From DASZXJ01 sp035545895 (GTDB lineage Bacteria > Planctomycetota > Phycisphaerae > Tepidisphaerales > Tepidisphaeraceae), in NCBI GenBank assembly GCA_035545895.1, contig DASZXJ010000141.1, forward strand, positions 1 to 5,898: a stretch of DNA of 5,898 bases. Direction: 5' to 3'. Within the stretch, counting starts at the first letter, position 1. Each line of letters begins with the position of its first letter. Positions 1 to 5,898 of this stretch are shown piece after piece. Under the pieces are notes generated by a model that was not told the origin of the DNA, ran no database searches, and saw only the letters and a list, made by a program, of their open reading frames with translations. Position numbers and translations under genes: made by a program.

Positions 1-628
1 GTTGTTCACTGCGGTGTCCGCGACGGTCATGTTTCATCTATCTTCTTCGCCGATCGATCCACAGGCGGTTCGGTATCTGGGACCAATTTTCTGGATGGCG
101 CCGTTTGCACTTGCGCCGTTGGGATTGTGGCTGGGCGCCAAGCGATTTGCGATTGCAATCATTCCTTATTTGATCGTGGCCGCCTTTGGAGGATGGAACA
201 GTTACACCCAGCGCGTCAACGGCCTGTTACCGCGACGCACCGTCACCAAGTTGTACGACCAGGAAATGAAACTTGGCGAAGCGCTGCGTAAAAACGGGAT
301 TCATTATGGTGTGTCGGAGTTTTGGCTGGCGTATCACCTGACATTTTTGTGGCATGAAGACCCGTTGATTGCGGTATCCGAGCCGCGACAGGATCGATAT
401 CCGCCATATCGAGAGCGGGTCGATGCCCAGCGGTACGTGGCGATTATTTGTCATCCGGAATTGTCGCGCCAATCCGCTGAGACAACGGAAAAACTGTTGA
501 ATGACGTCCATGCGAGCTATGCCAGGCTCGTGGTCGGCGAATTCACGGCGCTGGTTGTCGATCGCGCTTCCGTGCCAGCAACCACACAGCCGTCGCCGCC
601 AGCACCCACCACGCAAGCAAGCCAATAG
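1..628 (+). CDS. ArnT/GT39-like membrane glycosyltransferase, C-terminal fragment
   Basis: The reading frame (codons from base 2) is open to the window edge, so the N-terminus and catalytic loop lie outside; 208 codons are visible. Residues 24-45 and 48-66 are hydrophobic and look like the last membrane helices, after a loop with VRYLGPIF, which resembles the RYL-P segment of GT39/ArnT enzymes. The rest is a soluble domain, probably periplasmic, with GVSEFWLAYHLTFL (103-116), IAVSEP and DRYPPYRERV (131-140). This wording recurs near the C-terminus of GT39-like proteins in many bacteria. Such enzymes transfer a sugar from a polyprenyl-phosphate donor to a lipid, glycan or protein; the acceptor cannot be told here. 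The protein ends in a Pro/Thr/Gln-rich, probably disordered tail (190-208). The last 86 bases run antisense to the 3' end of the convergent gene at 543-1790. The class is fairly secure; the first codon shown is not a start. Confidence 0.72.
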   Translation, partial: LFTAVSATVMFHLSSSPIDPQAVRYLGPIFWMAPFALAPLGLWLGAKRFAIAIIPYLIVAAFGGWNSYTQRVNGLLPRRTVTKLYDQEMKLGEALRKNGIHYGVSEFWLAYHLTFLWHEDPLIAVSEPRQDRYPPYRERVDAQRYVAIICHPELSRQSAETTEKLLNDVHASYARLVVGEFTALVVDRASVPATTQPSPPAPTTQASQ

Positions 629-1790
629 TCGCGCCGGGAGCTGGGCCGTTTTGTGGAAAAACCGTAAGCCACGGGATCGAAAAGATTCCTGGCTTTTCGT
701 ACGTTGGCAACGTTCCGCGATACATCACCGAACTGAGATATGCCCAGTACATCAGTAGCGAGAATAAACCGGCGAGGATCGAATAAACCCAGGCTCGCGA
801 AACGCTGACTGTCAGCAACAATGGCACGAGAATGACCAGATATTGATTTCCAAATCCGGGAGCCAGGACAAGGAACATTGCAAAGACAATCACGCCCAGT
901 TCATACGGGTTCCACCTGCGAATTAATATTGAAGTGCCGCTGATGGCCGCGAGGCCCGCAAGAATCAACCAGCGTCCAAACCAGAGATATTGCTTCATCG
1001 CTTCGTAGGCGGTGGCTTCAAATCGTTTATGAGTAAAGAGATCGCTGAGAATATATGCGATTCCCCACGGACTGACGGGCGGCACATACTTGAGCATGTT
1101 GTCGTGCATGGCCTGATACGCGCCGAACACCAGCGGCAGGAACGGGATCACGCCAATCGATAAGCCGGCAACCAGTTTCAGCCAGTCCCGCCACGTTCGG
1201 CAGAACGACATGGCGGGCAGGATCAGCAGAACTGGGATGAGTTTGACATTGATCGCTGCCGCAAGCGCGAGGCCCGCGAGGAAGAATCGTCCGCCGCCGT
1301 CGATGAAATACATCGTGAGCAGACACAGAAACGCATAAAGGTTATCGGTATTGCAGTGATAGCCACTGATGAGAATGGCGATGGGGTTGAGCATCATGCA
1401 GATCGCGGCGGCTTTGGCTTTGGAGAAATCACCACGCCGAGCCCAAATTTTTGCGATCAGCCAGATCGACAGCAGATCGCCGGCAATGGCAGGCAGTTTC
1501 ATGACAAAGGTGAACCATGTGTCGCCGCCCACTGCCAGAGACAACCGCGCCCAAAGCACTGCAAGCGGCGGATGATTCATCAGCGGGTCCGTGCGGTAAG
1601 CCTCCAAAACCCCGACCTGGCTGACATGATCGGCGATGCCCATCCAGATGTTGGCATCGTTCGTGCCGGCTGAGACTGCAGAGAGCGCCAGCCTCAATAA
1701 TGCTCCTGCAAGGATGCAGGAGATGACAAATCTGCGCATTGCATGCTGGTCTGACGAGAATGGAACCGGAATCGCAATAACGTTGGTCAT
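543..1790 (-). CDS. multi-pass GT-C type glycosyltransferase (mannosyltransferase-like)
   Basis: A complete 415-residue protein with many hydrophobic segments, probably 9 or more membrane helices. GT-C hallmarks are visible: an acidic residue in the first outer loop (TNDANIW, Asp45), NHPPLA (72-77), NPIAILISGYHCNTDN (135-150), NVKLIP (181-186) and PGFGNQYL (311-318). This set matches bacterial polyprenyl-phosphate-sugar-dependent transferases of the PIG-M/GT87/DUF2029 type. The likely role is adding a hexose to a lipid-linked or envelope glycan on the outer face of the inner membrane; substrate unknown. The start is uncertain. ATG at 1790 lies 6 bases from a 77-bp palindrome and has no Shine-Dalgarno site. 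The next ATG, at 1739 (Met18, MRRFVISC), places the first helix close to the N-terminus as usual and may be the real start. The last helix (about 388-407) is encoded opposite the tail of the gene at 1-628. The family level is fairly secure, the exact family less so. Confidence 0.82.
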   Translation of the reverse strand: MTNVIAIPVPFSSDQHAMRRFVISCILAGALLRLALSAVSAGTNDANIWMGIADHVSQVGVLEAYRTDPLMNHPPLAVLWARLSLAVGGDTWFTFVMKLPAIAGDLLSIWLIAKIWARRGDFSKAKAAAICMMLNPIAILISGYHCNTDNLYAFLCLLTMYFIDGGGRFFLAGLALAAAINVKLIPVLLILPAMSFCRTWRDWLKLVAGLSIGVIPFLPLVFGAYQAMHDNMLKYVPPVSPWGIAYILSDLFTHKRFEATAYEAMKQYLWFGRWLILAGLAAISGTSILIRRWNPYELGVIVFAMFLVLAPGFGNQYLVILVPLLLTVSVSRAWVYSILAGLFSLLMYWAYLSSVMYRGTLPTYEKPGIFSIPWLTVFPQNGPAPGATIGLLAWWVLAATAVWLLARKRDRQPAP

Positions 1791-1796
1791 GCATTT

Positions 1797-1873
1797 GTTT
1801 AGCTGCCCCGCTTGTGGGGCGTTTTAGGCATATTCGATGCCCAAAACGCGCCCCGCAAGCGGGGCCGCTAAAC
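1797..1873. repeat. REPIN-like palindrome: two inverted copies of a 25-bp repeat
   Basis: Copy A (1797-1821, plus) and copy B (1849-1873, read on the minus strand) share a foot GTTTAGCK, a stem-loop GCCCCGCTTGYGGGGC and a closing G. They differ at two positions. The inverted match continues inwards: GTTTTAGGCAT (1821-1831) faces ATGCCCAAAAC (1837-1847), with one mismatch and a 2-nt offset. The whole 77 bp can therefore fold as one long hairpin around ATTCG (1832-1836). Each 25-mer can also fold alone, with a CTTG loop. A diverged second pair lies at 4783-4861, so this is a dispersed repeat and not a single-site operator. There is no T-run beside either arm, so it does not look like a classic intrinsic terminator. 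It lies between divergent genes, 6 bases upstream of the first possible start of the minus-strand gene. Confidence 0.88.
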
Positions 1874-1930
1874 TCTGGGCAGTGTACGCCAATCCCCTTT
1901 CCAACGCTCGCCTTTTGACCTCTTTTTTCA

Positions 1931-1936
1931 TACAAT
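1931..1936 (+). promoter_or_regulatory. possible -10 box of a gyrA promoter
   Basis: TACAAT matches the sigma-70 -10 consensus at five of six positions and lies 39 bases before the gyrA start, which would give a leader of roughly 30 nt. The only good -35 match nearby, TTGACC at 1915-1920, is 10 bases upstream, too close for a standard 16-18-bp spacer; at the normal distance there is only a poor match. The call rests on the -10 hexamer and its position between divergent genes, so it is weak. A possible -10 for the opposite gene, TACACT, can be read on the minus strand at 1881-1886, also without a convincing -35. Confidence 0.3.
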
Positions 1937-1975
1937 CCGGGGCTCGAAACGGGTCAGTAATTCGCAGGGAAAACC

Positions 1976-4576
1976 ATGACTGAAGCAGCCGGCGCTCCGC
2001 TTGAACGCATTGAAGATTTGCAGATTGAAACGGAGCTTCAAGACTCCTATTTGACCTACGCCATGAGCACCATCATGGACCGGGCGCTGCCCGATGTCCG
2101 TGACGGGCTTAAGCCGTCGCAGCGGCGAATTCTGGTCGCGATGAACGACCTGAACCTGGGGCCTCGTTCCAAGCATCGTAAATGCGCCAAGATCGCCGGC
2201 GATACTTCGGGCAACTATCACCCGCATGGCGAAGCTGTCATTTATCCCACCCTGGTCCGCATGGCGCAAAACTGGAACCTGCGCTATACGCTGGTCGATG
2301 GGCAGGGGAACTTCGGCTCGACCGACGGCGACCCACCCGCCGCCATGCGATATACCGAAGCCCGCATGACCTCTCCCACCATGGAAATGCTGGCGGACCT
2401 TGAATACGACACGGTCGATTTCCAGGCCAACTACGACGAAACCCGCCAGGAGCCCCTGGTCCTGCCCAGCAAGTTCCCCAACCTGCTGGTCAATGGCTCG
2501 ACTGGTATCGCGGTGGGCATGGCGTGCAACTTGCTGCCTCACAACCTGCGCGAAATCTGCGATGCCATCATCGCGGTGATCAACAACCCGGACATCACGA
2601 TCCAGGAAATCCTTACCATTGTTCCAGGGCCGGACTTTCCCACCGGCGGAATCATCTGCGGGCGCGATGGAATCATCGAAGGATACAGCAGCGGTCGCGG
2701 CCGAATCACCCTTCGCGCCAAAATGCATGTCGAGCACGACAAGAAAAACCGCGCTTCGATCATCGTCGATCAGATCCCGTATGGCATCATCCGTAAATCG
2801 ATCGTGGAATCGGTCGCCGAGTGCGTCAAGGAAGACAAGATCAAGGAGATTTCCGACGTCAACGACCACAGCGGCCGCGAGCACGCCGTGAGGATCGTCA
2901 TCGATCTCAAGCGCGATGCCGATCCCAACGTCGTGATGAACCAGCTTTACCAATACACGCCCTGCCAGATCACCGTTTCGATGATCAACATCGCGCTGGC
3001 CAACCGCCAGCCGCATACGATGGGCATCATCGAGATGATCCAGCACTTTATCGAGCACCGAAAAGTGGTGATCACCCGGCGGACGAAGTTCCTGCTGAAA
3101 AAAGCCCAGCAGCGAGGGCATATTCTGGAAGGTTTGATCTTCGCGGTTTGCGACATCGACGAAGTGGTAAAACTGATTCGATCCAGCAAGACTCGCGAAG
3201 AAGCCATTCAACGCTTGCGCGAACGAGCATTCCGCATCGCGCCGACTCATCCCAATGCGCCGCGCATTCCAGCGCTGCTGGTGCAGGCCGATGCCGCCAA
3301 GGCCACGATGCTTTCGCAGGCGCAGGCGGAGGCGATTGGTCGCCTGCAGCTCATTCAGTTGGTGGGCCTGGAAATTGAACGATTGGTCGATGAATATCGC
3401 AAAGTCGTCGAGGAAATCGAAGGATACGAAGCGATCCTGCGCGATGAGGCGATGGTGCTGGACATCATCCGCGAAGACACTTTCGAAATAAAGGAAAAGT
3501 ATGGCGACGAGCGGCGAACCGAAATCACCGGCGAAGTCAGCGAGATGAGCATGGACAAGCTCATCGCACCGGAAGATGTCGTCGTCACCGTCTCGCGCGA
3601 GGGATACATCAAACGCCTGCCGACCGATACCTATCGCGCCCAGGGGCGCGGCGGACGCGGTATTCGCGGAACTGAATCCAAGGAAGGCGATTTCGTTGAG
3701 CATTTGTTCGTCGCCAACACCCACGACTTCCTGCTCTTCTTCACCAATCAAGGCCGCGTTTATGAACAGCGCGTTTATGACGTGCCGGAAATGAGCCGTA
3801 CGGCGCAGGGGCGGTCGATTGCCAACCTGCTGAGCTTCCAGCCCGGCGAAAAGCTCGCCAATGTGCTCGCGGTCAAGGATTTTGAAAAAGGCGAACAATT
3901 CCTGATGTTCGCAACCGCCAAGGGCATCGTGAAAAAGACGTTGCTCAACGCTTACGCCAACATCCGCCAGAGCGGATTGATCGCCATGGGCCTGGACGAG
4001 GGTGACAGCCTGATCGCGGTCTGCATCACCAGCGGCAAGGACCACATCATGCTGGGCACCAAGAGCGGGCTGGCGGTGCGATTCGACGAAGGCGAAGTCC
4101 GCTCGATGGGTCGTCCCGCCGGCGGTGTGCTGGGCGTGCGATTTAAGCGCGAGGGCGACGAAGTCGTTGACATGGTCGTCATCCCCAACGGCGATGATGC
4201 CAGCGGGCAGGTGCTTAATGCCTGCGCCAACGGATACGGCAAGCGCACGCCCCTGGATGATTACCCCGTCAAGGGTCGCGGCACGCGAGGGGTCATCAGC
4301 ATCGACGCCAATGAACGCAATGGCGACATGATCACGCTGAAACTGGTGGCCGCCAACGACGAGGTCATGCTCATCACCGAAAAAGGAATTCTCATTCGGA
4401 CGGCGGTCTCGGAAATTCGCGAGACCGGTCGCAACGCTTCGGGCGTTCGACTGATCAAGCTTGACGAGGGAGACAAACTCGTCGCGATGGCGAAAGTCGC
4501 GCCGGAGGAAACCGACGAGAAACCGCCCACGGAAACTCCGCCCGCGCCGGCCAGCGGCGATGGTTCGCCTGCATGA
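1976..4576 (+). CDS. gyrA: DNA gyrase subunit A
   Basis: GyrA is the DNA breakage-reunion subunit of gyrase (A2B2), which adds negative supercoils using ATP hydrolysed by GyrB. The 866 residues are a normal length. The N-terminal part carries the winged-helix core with DRALPDVRDGLKPSQRRIL (35-53), the quinolone-determining stretch YHPHGEAVIYPTLVRMAQ (81-98) and the catalytic Arg125-Tyr126 pair in AAMRYTEAR; Tyr126 corresponds to E. coli Tyr122. The tower and a long coiled coil follow. From about residue 533 the repeated blades of the C-terminal DNA-wrapping beta-pinwheel are visible, with a GyrA-box QGRGGRG at 556-562. That box marks GyrA and not ParC. A Pro/Glu-rich tail (about 842-866) ends the protein. 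ATG 1976 is preceded by AGGGA (1966-1970), 5 bases away, and the protein starts in register with the family. Positions equal to E. coli Ser83 and Asp87 are Ala87 and Pro91. A small gene follows after 8 bases; gyrB is not in the window. Confidence 0.98.
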   Translation: MTEAAGAPLERIEDLQIETELQDSYLTYAMSTIMDRALPDVRDGLKPSQRRILVAMNDLNLGPRSKHRKCAKIAGDTSGNYHPHGEAVIYPTLVRMAQNWNLRYTLVDGQGNFGSTDGDPPAAMRYTEARMTSPTMEMLADLEYDTVDFQANYDETRQEPLVLPSKFPNLLVNGSTGIAVGMACNLLPHNLREICDAIIAVINNPDITIQEILTIVPGPDFPTGGIICGRDGIIEGYSSGRGRITLRAKMHVEHDKKNRASIIVDQIPYGIIRKSIVESVAECVKEDKIKEISDVNDHSGREHAVRIVIDLKRDADPNVVMNQLYQYTPCQITVSMINIALANRQPHTMGIIEMIQHFIEHRKVVITRRTKFLLKKAQQRGHILEGLIFAVCDIDEVVKLIRSSKTREEAIQRLRERAFRIAPTHPNAPRIPALLVQADAAKATMLSQAQAEAIGRLQLIQLVGLEIERLVDEYRKVVEEIEGYEAILRDEAMVLDIIREDTFEIKEKYGDERRTEITGEVSEMSMDKLIAPEDVVVTVSREGYIKRLPTDTYRAQGRGGRGIRGTESKEGDFVEHLFVANTHDFLLFFTNQGRVYEQRVYDVPEMSRTAQGRSIANLLSFQPGEKLANVLAVKDFEKGEQFLMFATAKGIVKKTLLNAYANIRQSGLIAMGLDEGDSLIAVCITSGKDHIMLGTKSGLAVRFDEGEVRSMGRPAGGVLGVRFKREGDEVVDMVVIPNGDDASGQVLNACANGYGKRTPLDDYPVKGRGTRGVISIDANERNGDMITLKLVAANDEVMLITEKGILIRTAVSEIRETGRNASGVRLIKLDEGDKLVAMAKVAPEETDEKPPTETPPAPASGDGSPA

Positions 4577-4580
4577 GGAA
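4576..4580 (+). promoter_or_regulatory. Shine-Dalgarno site overlapping the gyrA stop
   Basis: AGGAA lies 4 bases before ATG 4585 and shares its first A with the gyrA TGA stop (4574-4576). This supports ATG 4585 as the start of the small downstream gene. The in-frame ATG at 4573, which overlaps the stop as ATGA, has no comparable site. The layout suggests that a ribosome ending gyrA could restart on the small gene. Confidence 0.55.
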
Positions 4581-4584
4581 TCGC

Positions 4585-4761
4585 ATGACCAATACAAAAA
4601 AACAGGTTCGCGATGCGCCGAGTCGTTTACCCGACAACTGCTCATTGGAAGATGTTCAGCACGAGCTTTATGTGATCGAAAAAGTCCGCCGGGGCCTGGA
4701 CGAGGTCAAACAAGGCAAAGGTATTTCGCACATCAGCGCAAAAAAGCGACTTGGAAAATAA
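4585..4761 (+). CDS. small antitoxin-like protein without an adjacent toxin
   Basis: This 58-residue protein (62 if the ATG at 4573 is used) has a basic, probably disordered N-terminus. It is followed by LPDNCSLEDVQHELYVIEKVRRGLDEVKQGKGISHISAKKRL (15-56), made of two predicted helices and a GxxISHxxAKKRL end. From memory, this wording is that of small proteins (pattern LP-x-CSxEDxxYxLYVxxKVxxGL, then SHEEAKKRL) that usually sit directly upstream of RelE/ParE-family toxins and are annotated as antitoxins or hypothetical proteins. Here no toxin follows: after the TAA at 4759-4761 there is only a 109-bp gap with a repeat, then a convergent gene. It lies 8 bases behind gyrA and is probably co-transcribed with it. 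The coding call is good; the antitoxin role is inferred from family wording only, and a non-toxin regulatory role is equally possible. Confidence 0.68.
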   Translation: MTNTKKQVRDAPSRLPDNCSLEDVQHELYVIEKVRRGLDEVKQGKGISHISAKKRLGK

Positions 4762-4782
4762 AAGGTCCACAACTGATTGCTC

Positions 4783-4861
4783 GTTTCGTGGCCTCGCTTG
4801 CGAGGCGTGTCCGAGGAACTCCCAATTTCCGGGAAGCGCCCCACAAGTGGGGCCGCCAAAC
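4783..4861. repeat. second, more diverged REPIN-like inverted repeat pair
   Basis: Copy C (4783-4807, plus) has foot GTTTCGTG and stem-loop GCCTCGCTTGCGAGGC. Copy D (4837-4861, read on the minus strand) has foot GTTTGGCG and stem-loop GCCCCACTTGTGGGGC. Both end in G, have the same length as the copies at 1797-1873, and are separated by 29 bases against 27 there. Stem changes are paired: C-G to T-A in copy C and G-C to A-T in copy D, while the CTTG loop is unchanged in all four copies. The spacer is unrelated to that of the first element. The pair fills most of the gap between two convergent genes and could help stop or protect transcripts, but no T-run adjoins either arm on the matching strand. 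Confidence 0.85.
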
Positions 4862-4870
4862 AATTGCGTC

Positions 4871-5524
4871 TCACCTTTTTTTATATTTATACGCCCTTGT
4901 CTGCTGTTGCAGGTTGGCGAGCTTGGCTTTGCCCTTGTCGGGGCTTTTGCCGCTGATGGCTTCACGGGCGCGTTGGGAACCGCCCTTGTTGGCGATGGCG
5001 CGGCCCAGGCGCAGCAGGTTCAGGCGCTCGGCATTGACTGGTAGACCACAATTGTGACAAACATCGTCCAGTTCGCTGCCCACCGGTTCGGCGCAGCGCA
5101 CGCACAGGCCTGCCGCTCTTCGCCTGGCGATCTCCAGCTCGCGCAGCTTGCGTTTCTTCCAGTCATTGGCCAGGTAAATCCCGATCCCCACCACGCCGGC
5201 GATGATGATCCACGGGTTGATCGTCTTGCTGACCAGAAACACGAATCCGAAAATGGCGATCAGCGTGCCGAAGAAAAACGCATACGCCTGCAGCGGCGGC
5301 ACGCCGACCGCGTTGCTGGATGAGGCATCGTTGATGATCAGCAGCACGCAGACCGCGAAGATGAAGGGCCAGATCACCAGCCCCCCGCCGATGCCGAAAA
5401 TCCACATTAAAATCTGGACGACGACGCCCGCCCCGACGATGCCGCAGACGTACAAAAAGATCGCGGGGATCTTCGCCAGATCCTCCATTTCGACCGGCGT
5501 GCGTGGATCGCGCTTGGGCTGCAT
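4871..5524 (-). CDS. four-helix membrane protein with C-terminal zinc ribbon, family unknown
   Basis: Translated from ATG 5524 the protein has 217 residues; a TTG two codons upstream (5530) is a less likely start. Counting from that TTG, hydrophobic segments at about 21-47, 50-68, 82-101 and 106-123 suggest four membrane helices. A basic stretch (NDWKKRKLRELEIARRRAA, 122-140) should face the cytoplasm. Then comes a treble-clef or zinc-ribbon knuckle pair, CVRC (143-146) and CHNC (158-161), a Cys4 site with 11 residues between. The last 50 residues are Lys/Arg-rich and end KYKKR, which may bind nucleic acid or acidic lipid. I do not recognise the family and assign no function. The gene starts 8 bases after the stop of the upstream glycosyltransferase on the same strand, so the two are probably co-transcribed. 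Its stop lies 9 bases beyond the repeat pair ending at 4861. Confidence 0.85.
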   Translation of the reverse strand: MQPKRDPRTPVEMEDLAKIPAIFLYVCGIVGAGVVVQILMWIFGIGGGLVIWPFIFAVCVLLIINDASSSNAVGVPPLQAYAFFFGTLIAIFGFVFLVSKTINPWIIIAGVVGIGIYLANDWKKRKLRELEIARRRAAGLCVRCAEPVGSELDDVCHNCGLPVNAERLNLLRLGRAIANKGGSQRAREAISGKSPDKGKAKLANLQQQTRAYKYKKR

Positions 5525-5532
5525 GAACAACT

Positions 5533-5898
5533 CTACTTTGGAGGAGCATCGATGCCGACCGTCTCGGCCACCACATACAACGGCCGCTGCTTGATCTCCT
5601 CGTATATTCTACCGATGTACTCGCCGAGAATCCCAATGCTGATCAATTGCACCCCGCCGAAAAAGAGCATCGTGAGGATCAGCGTGGTGAATCCGCTTCC
5701 ATAGTTCTTGCGGTCTCCGAAAATGAAGTCAAGCAAGTAAAATACTGCCAGAACAAACGCGCCCGCAGAGACGATAAATCCCAGAAACGTCGCGGCGCGC
5801 AGGGGCTTGTAGCTGAAGCTGATCATCCCATCCATGGCATAGCGGATGAGTTTTCGCAGCGTTTGTTTGGGTTTGCCGGCCGCGCGGTCCTTGCGATC
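5533..5898 (-). CDS. GtrB/ArnC/DPM1-like polyprenyl-phosphate glycosyltransferase (GT2), C-terminal fragment
   Basis: The frame is open to the window edge on the minus strand. The visible 121 residues begin DRKDRAAGKPKQTLRKLIRY, so the gene does not start at the internal Met at 5835; the GT-A catalytic domain lies outside. What is seen is the family's membrane anchor: a juxtamembrane stretch (QTLRKLIRYAMDGMISFSYK) ending in SFSYKPLR, a first helix (about 35-61), a short loop, a second helix (about 68-92) with the FFGGVQLISIGILGEYIGR wording, and the conserved end RIYEEIKQRPLYVV (97-110). Enzymes of this type move glucose, N-acetylglucosamine, mannose or aminoarabinose from a nucleotide sugar to polyprenyl phosphate at the inner membrane. 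The sugar cannot be told from this part. The zinc-ribbon gene follows closely downstream. Confidence 0.9.
   Translation of the reverse strand, partial: DRKDRAAGKPKQTLRKLIRYAMDGMISFSYKPLRAATFLGFIVSAGAFVLAVFYLLDFIFGDRKNYGSGFTTLILTMLFFGGVQLISIGILGEYIGRIYEEIKQRPLYVVAETVGIDAPPK

Noticed and set aside
1797..1873. Integron attC site or site-specific recombination site
   Set aside because: The ends GTTTAGC and GCTAAAC resemble attC core sites at first sight, but they do not fit GTTRRRY/RYYYAAC, there is no integrase or cassette array, and the same 25-bp unit recurs at 4783-4861 with another spacer.
1928..4645. A 905-codon open frame antisense to the whole of gyrA
   Set aside because: It mirrors gyrA codon by codon, has the His/Asp/Val/Phe-rich composition typical of an antisense shadow, contains no recognisable domain, and gyrA itself is certain. 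The long opening follows from GC-rich codon usage.
1797..4861. CRISPR array
   Set aside because: Four repeat copies exist, but they are inverted pairs about 2.9 kb apart with genes between, not direct repeats with regular spacers, and no cas gene is present.
4762..4870. Remnant of a toxin gene after the antitoxin-like gene
   Set aside because: Reading on past the TAA in the same frame meets another stop within a few codons, and the rest of the gap is the repeat pair; nothing resembles a RelE/ParE sequence.
4783..4881. Rho-independent terminator for the gyrA transcript, using the T-run at 4875-4881
   Set aside because: The hairpin of copy D ends about 20 bases before the T-run, and the T-run lies inside the 3' end of the convergent gene. 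The repeat may still affect 3' ends, but it is not a standard terminator.
5533..5835. Stand-alone 100-residue two-helix membrane protein starting at the Met at 5835
   Set aside because: The frame stays open to the window edge, and the upstream residues fit the GtrB/DPM1-like linker, so this is the end of a larger glycosyltransferase.

Overview
The window reads like the chromosome of a planctomycete, possibly of the Phycisphaerae. This rests on an 866-residue GyrA whose breakage-reunion core has the wording I associate with Planctomycetota (GNYHPHGEAVIYP, STDGDPPAAMRYTEARM), a Pro/Thr/Gln-rich tail on an inner-membrane glycosyltransferase, weak or absent Shine-Dalgarno sites, and short palindromic repeats in intergenic gaps. 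The phylum is an inference from protein wording; no rRNA gene or other marker is present.

Layout, left to right. (1) 1-628, plus strand: C-terminal part of an ArnT/GT39-like membrane glycosyltransferase, cut by the window edge. (2) 543-1790, minus strand: a complete multi-pass GT-C type glycosyltransferase that converges on gene 1 and overlaps its 3' end by 86 bp. (3) 1791-1975: a 185-bp divergent intergenic region with a 77-bp near-perfect palindrome (two inverted copies of a 25-bp repeat) and a possible gyrA promoter. (4) 1976-4576, plus strand: gyrA, complete. (5) 4585-4761, plus strand: a 58-residue antitoxin-like protein whose ribosome binding site overlaps the gyrA stop codon; no toxin gene follows. 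(6) 4762-4870: a 109-bp gap that holds a second inverted pair of the same 25-bp repeat. (7) 4871-5524, minus strand: a four-helix membrane protein with a C-terminal zinc ribbon, not assigned to a family. (8) 5533-5898, minus strand: C-terminal part of a GtrB/ArnC/DPM1-like family 2 polyprenyl-phosphate glycosyltransferase, cut by the window edge; it probably forms an operon with gene 7.

The genes fall into two themes. Three of them (1, 2, 8) belong to lipid-linked sugar chemistry: a GtrB-like enzyme makes polyprenyl-phosphate sugars, which are the donors used by GT-C enzymes such as genes 1 and 2. The other theme is DNA topology: gyrA with a small antitoxin-like gene coupled to it. The observations most worth following are the REPIN-like repeat family with compensatory stem changes, the orphan antitoxin-like gene behind gyrA, and the Ala/Pro pair at the two GyrA positions that normally anchor quinolones. 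I do not see a clearly new multi-gene system; most of the window is ordinary chromosome.
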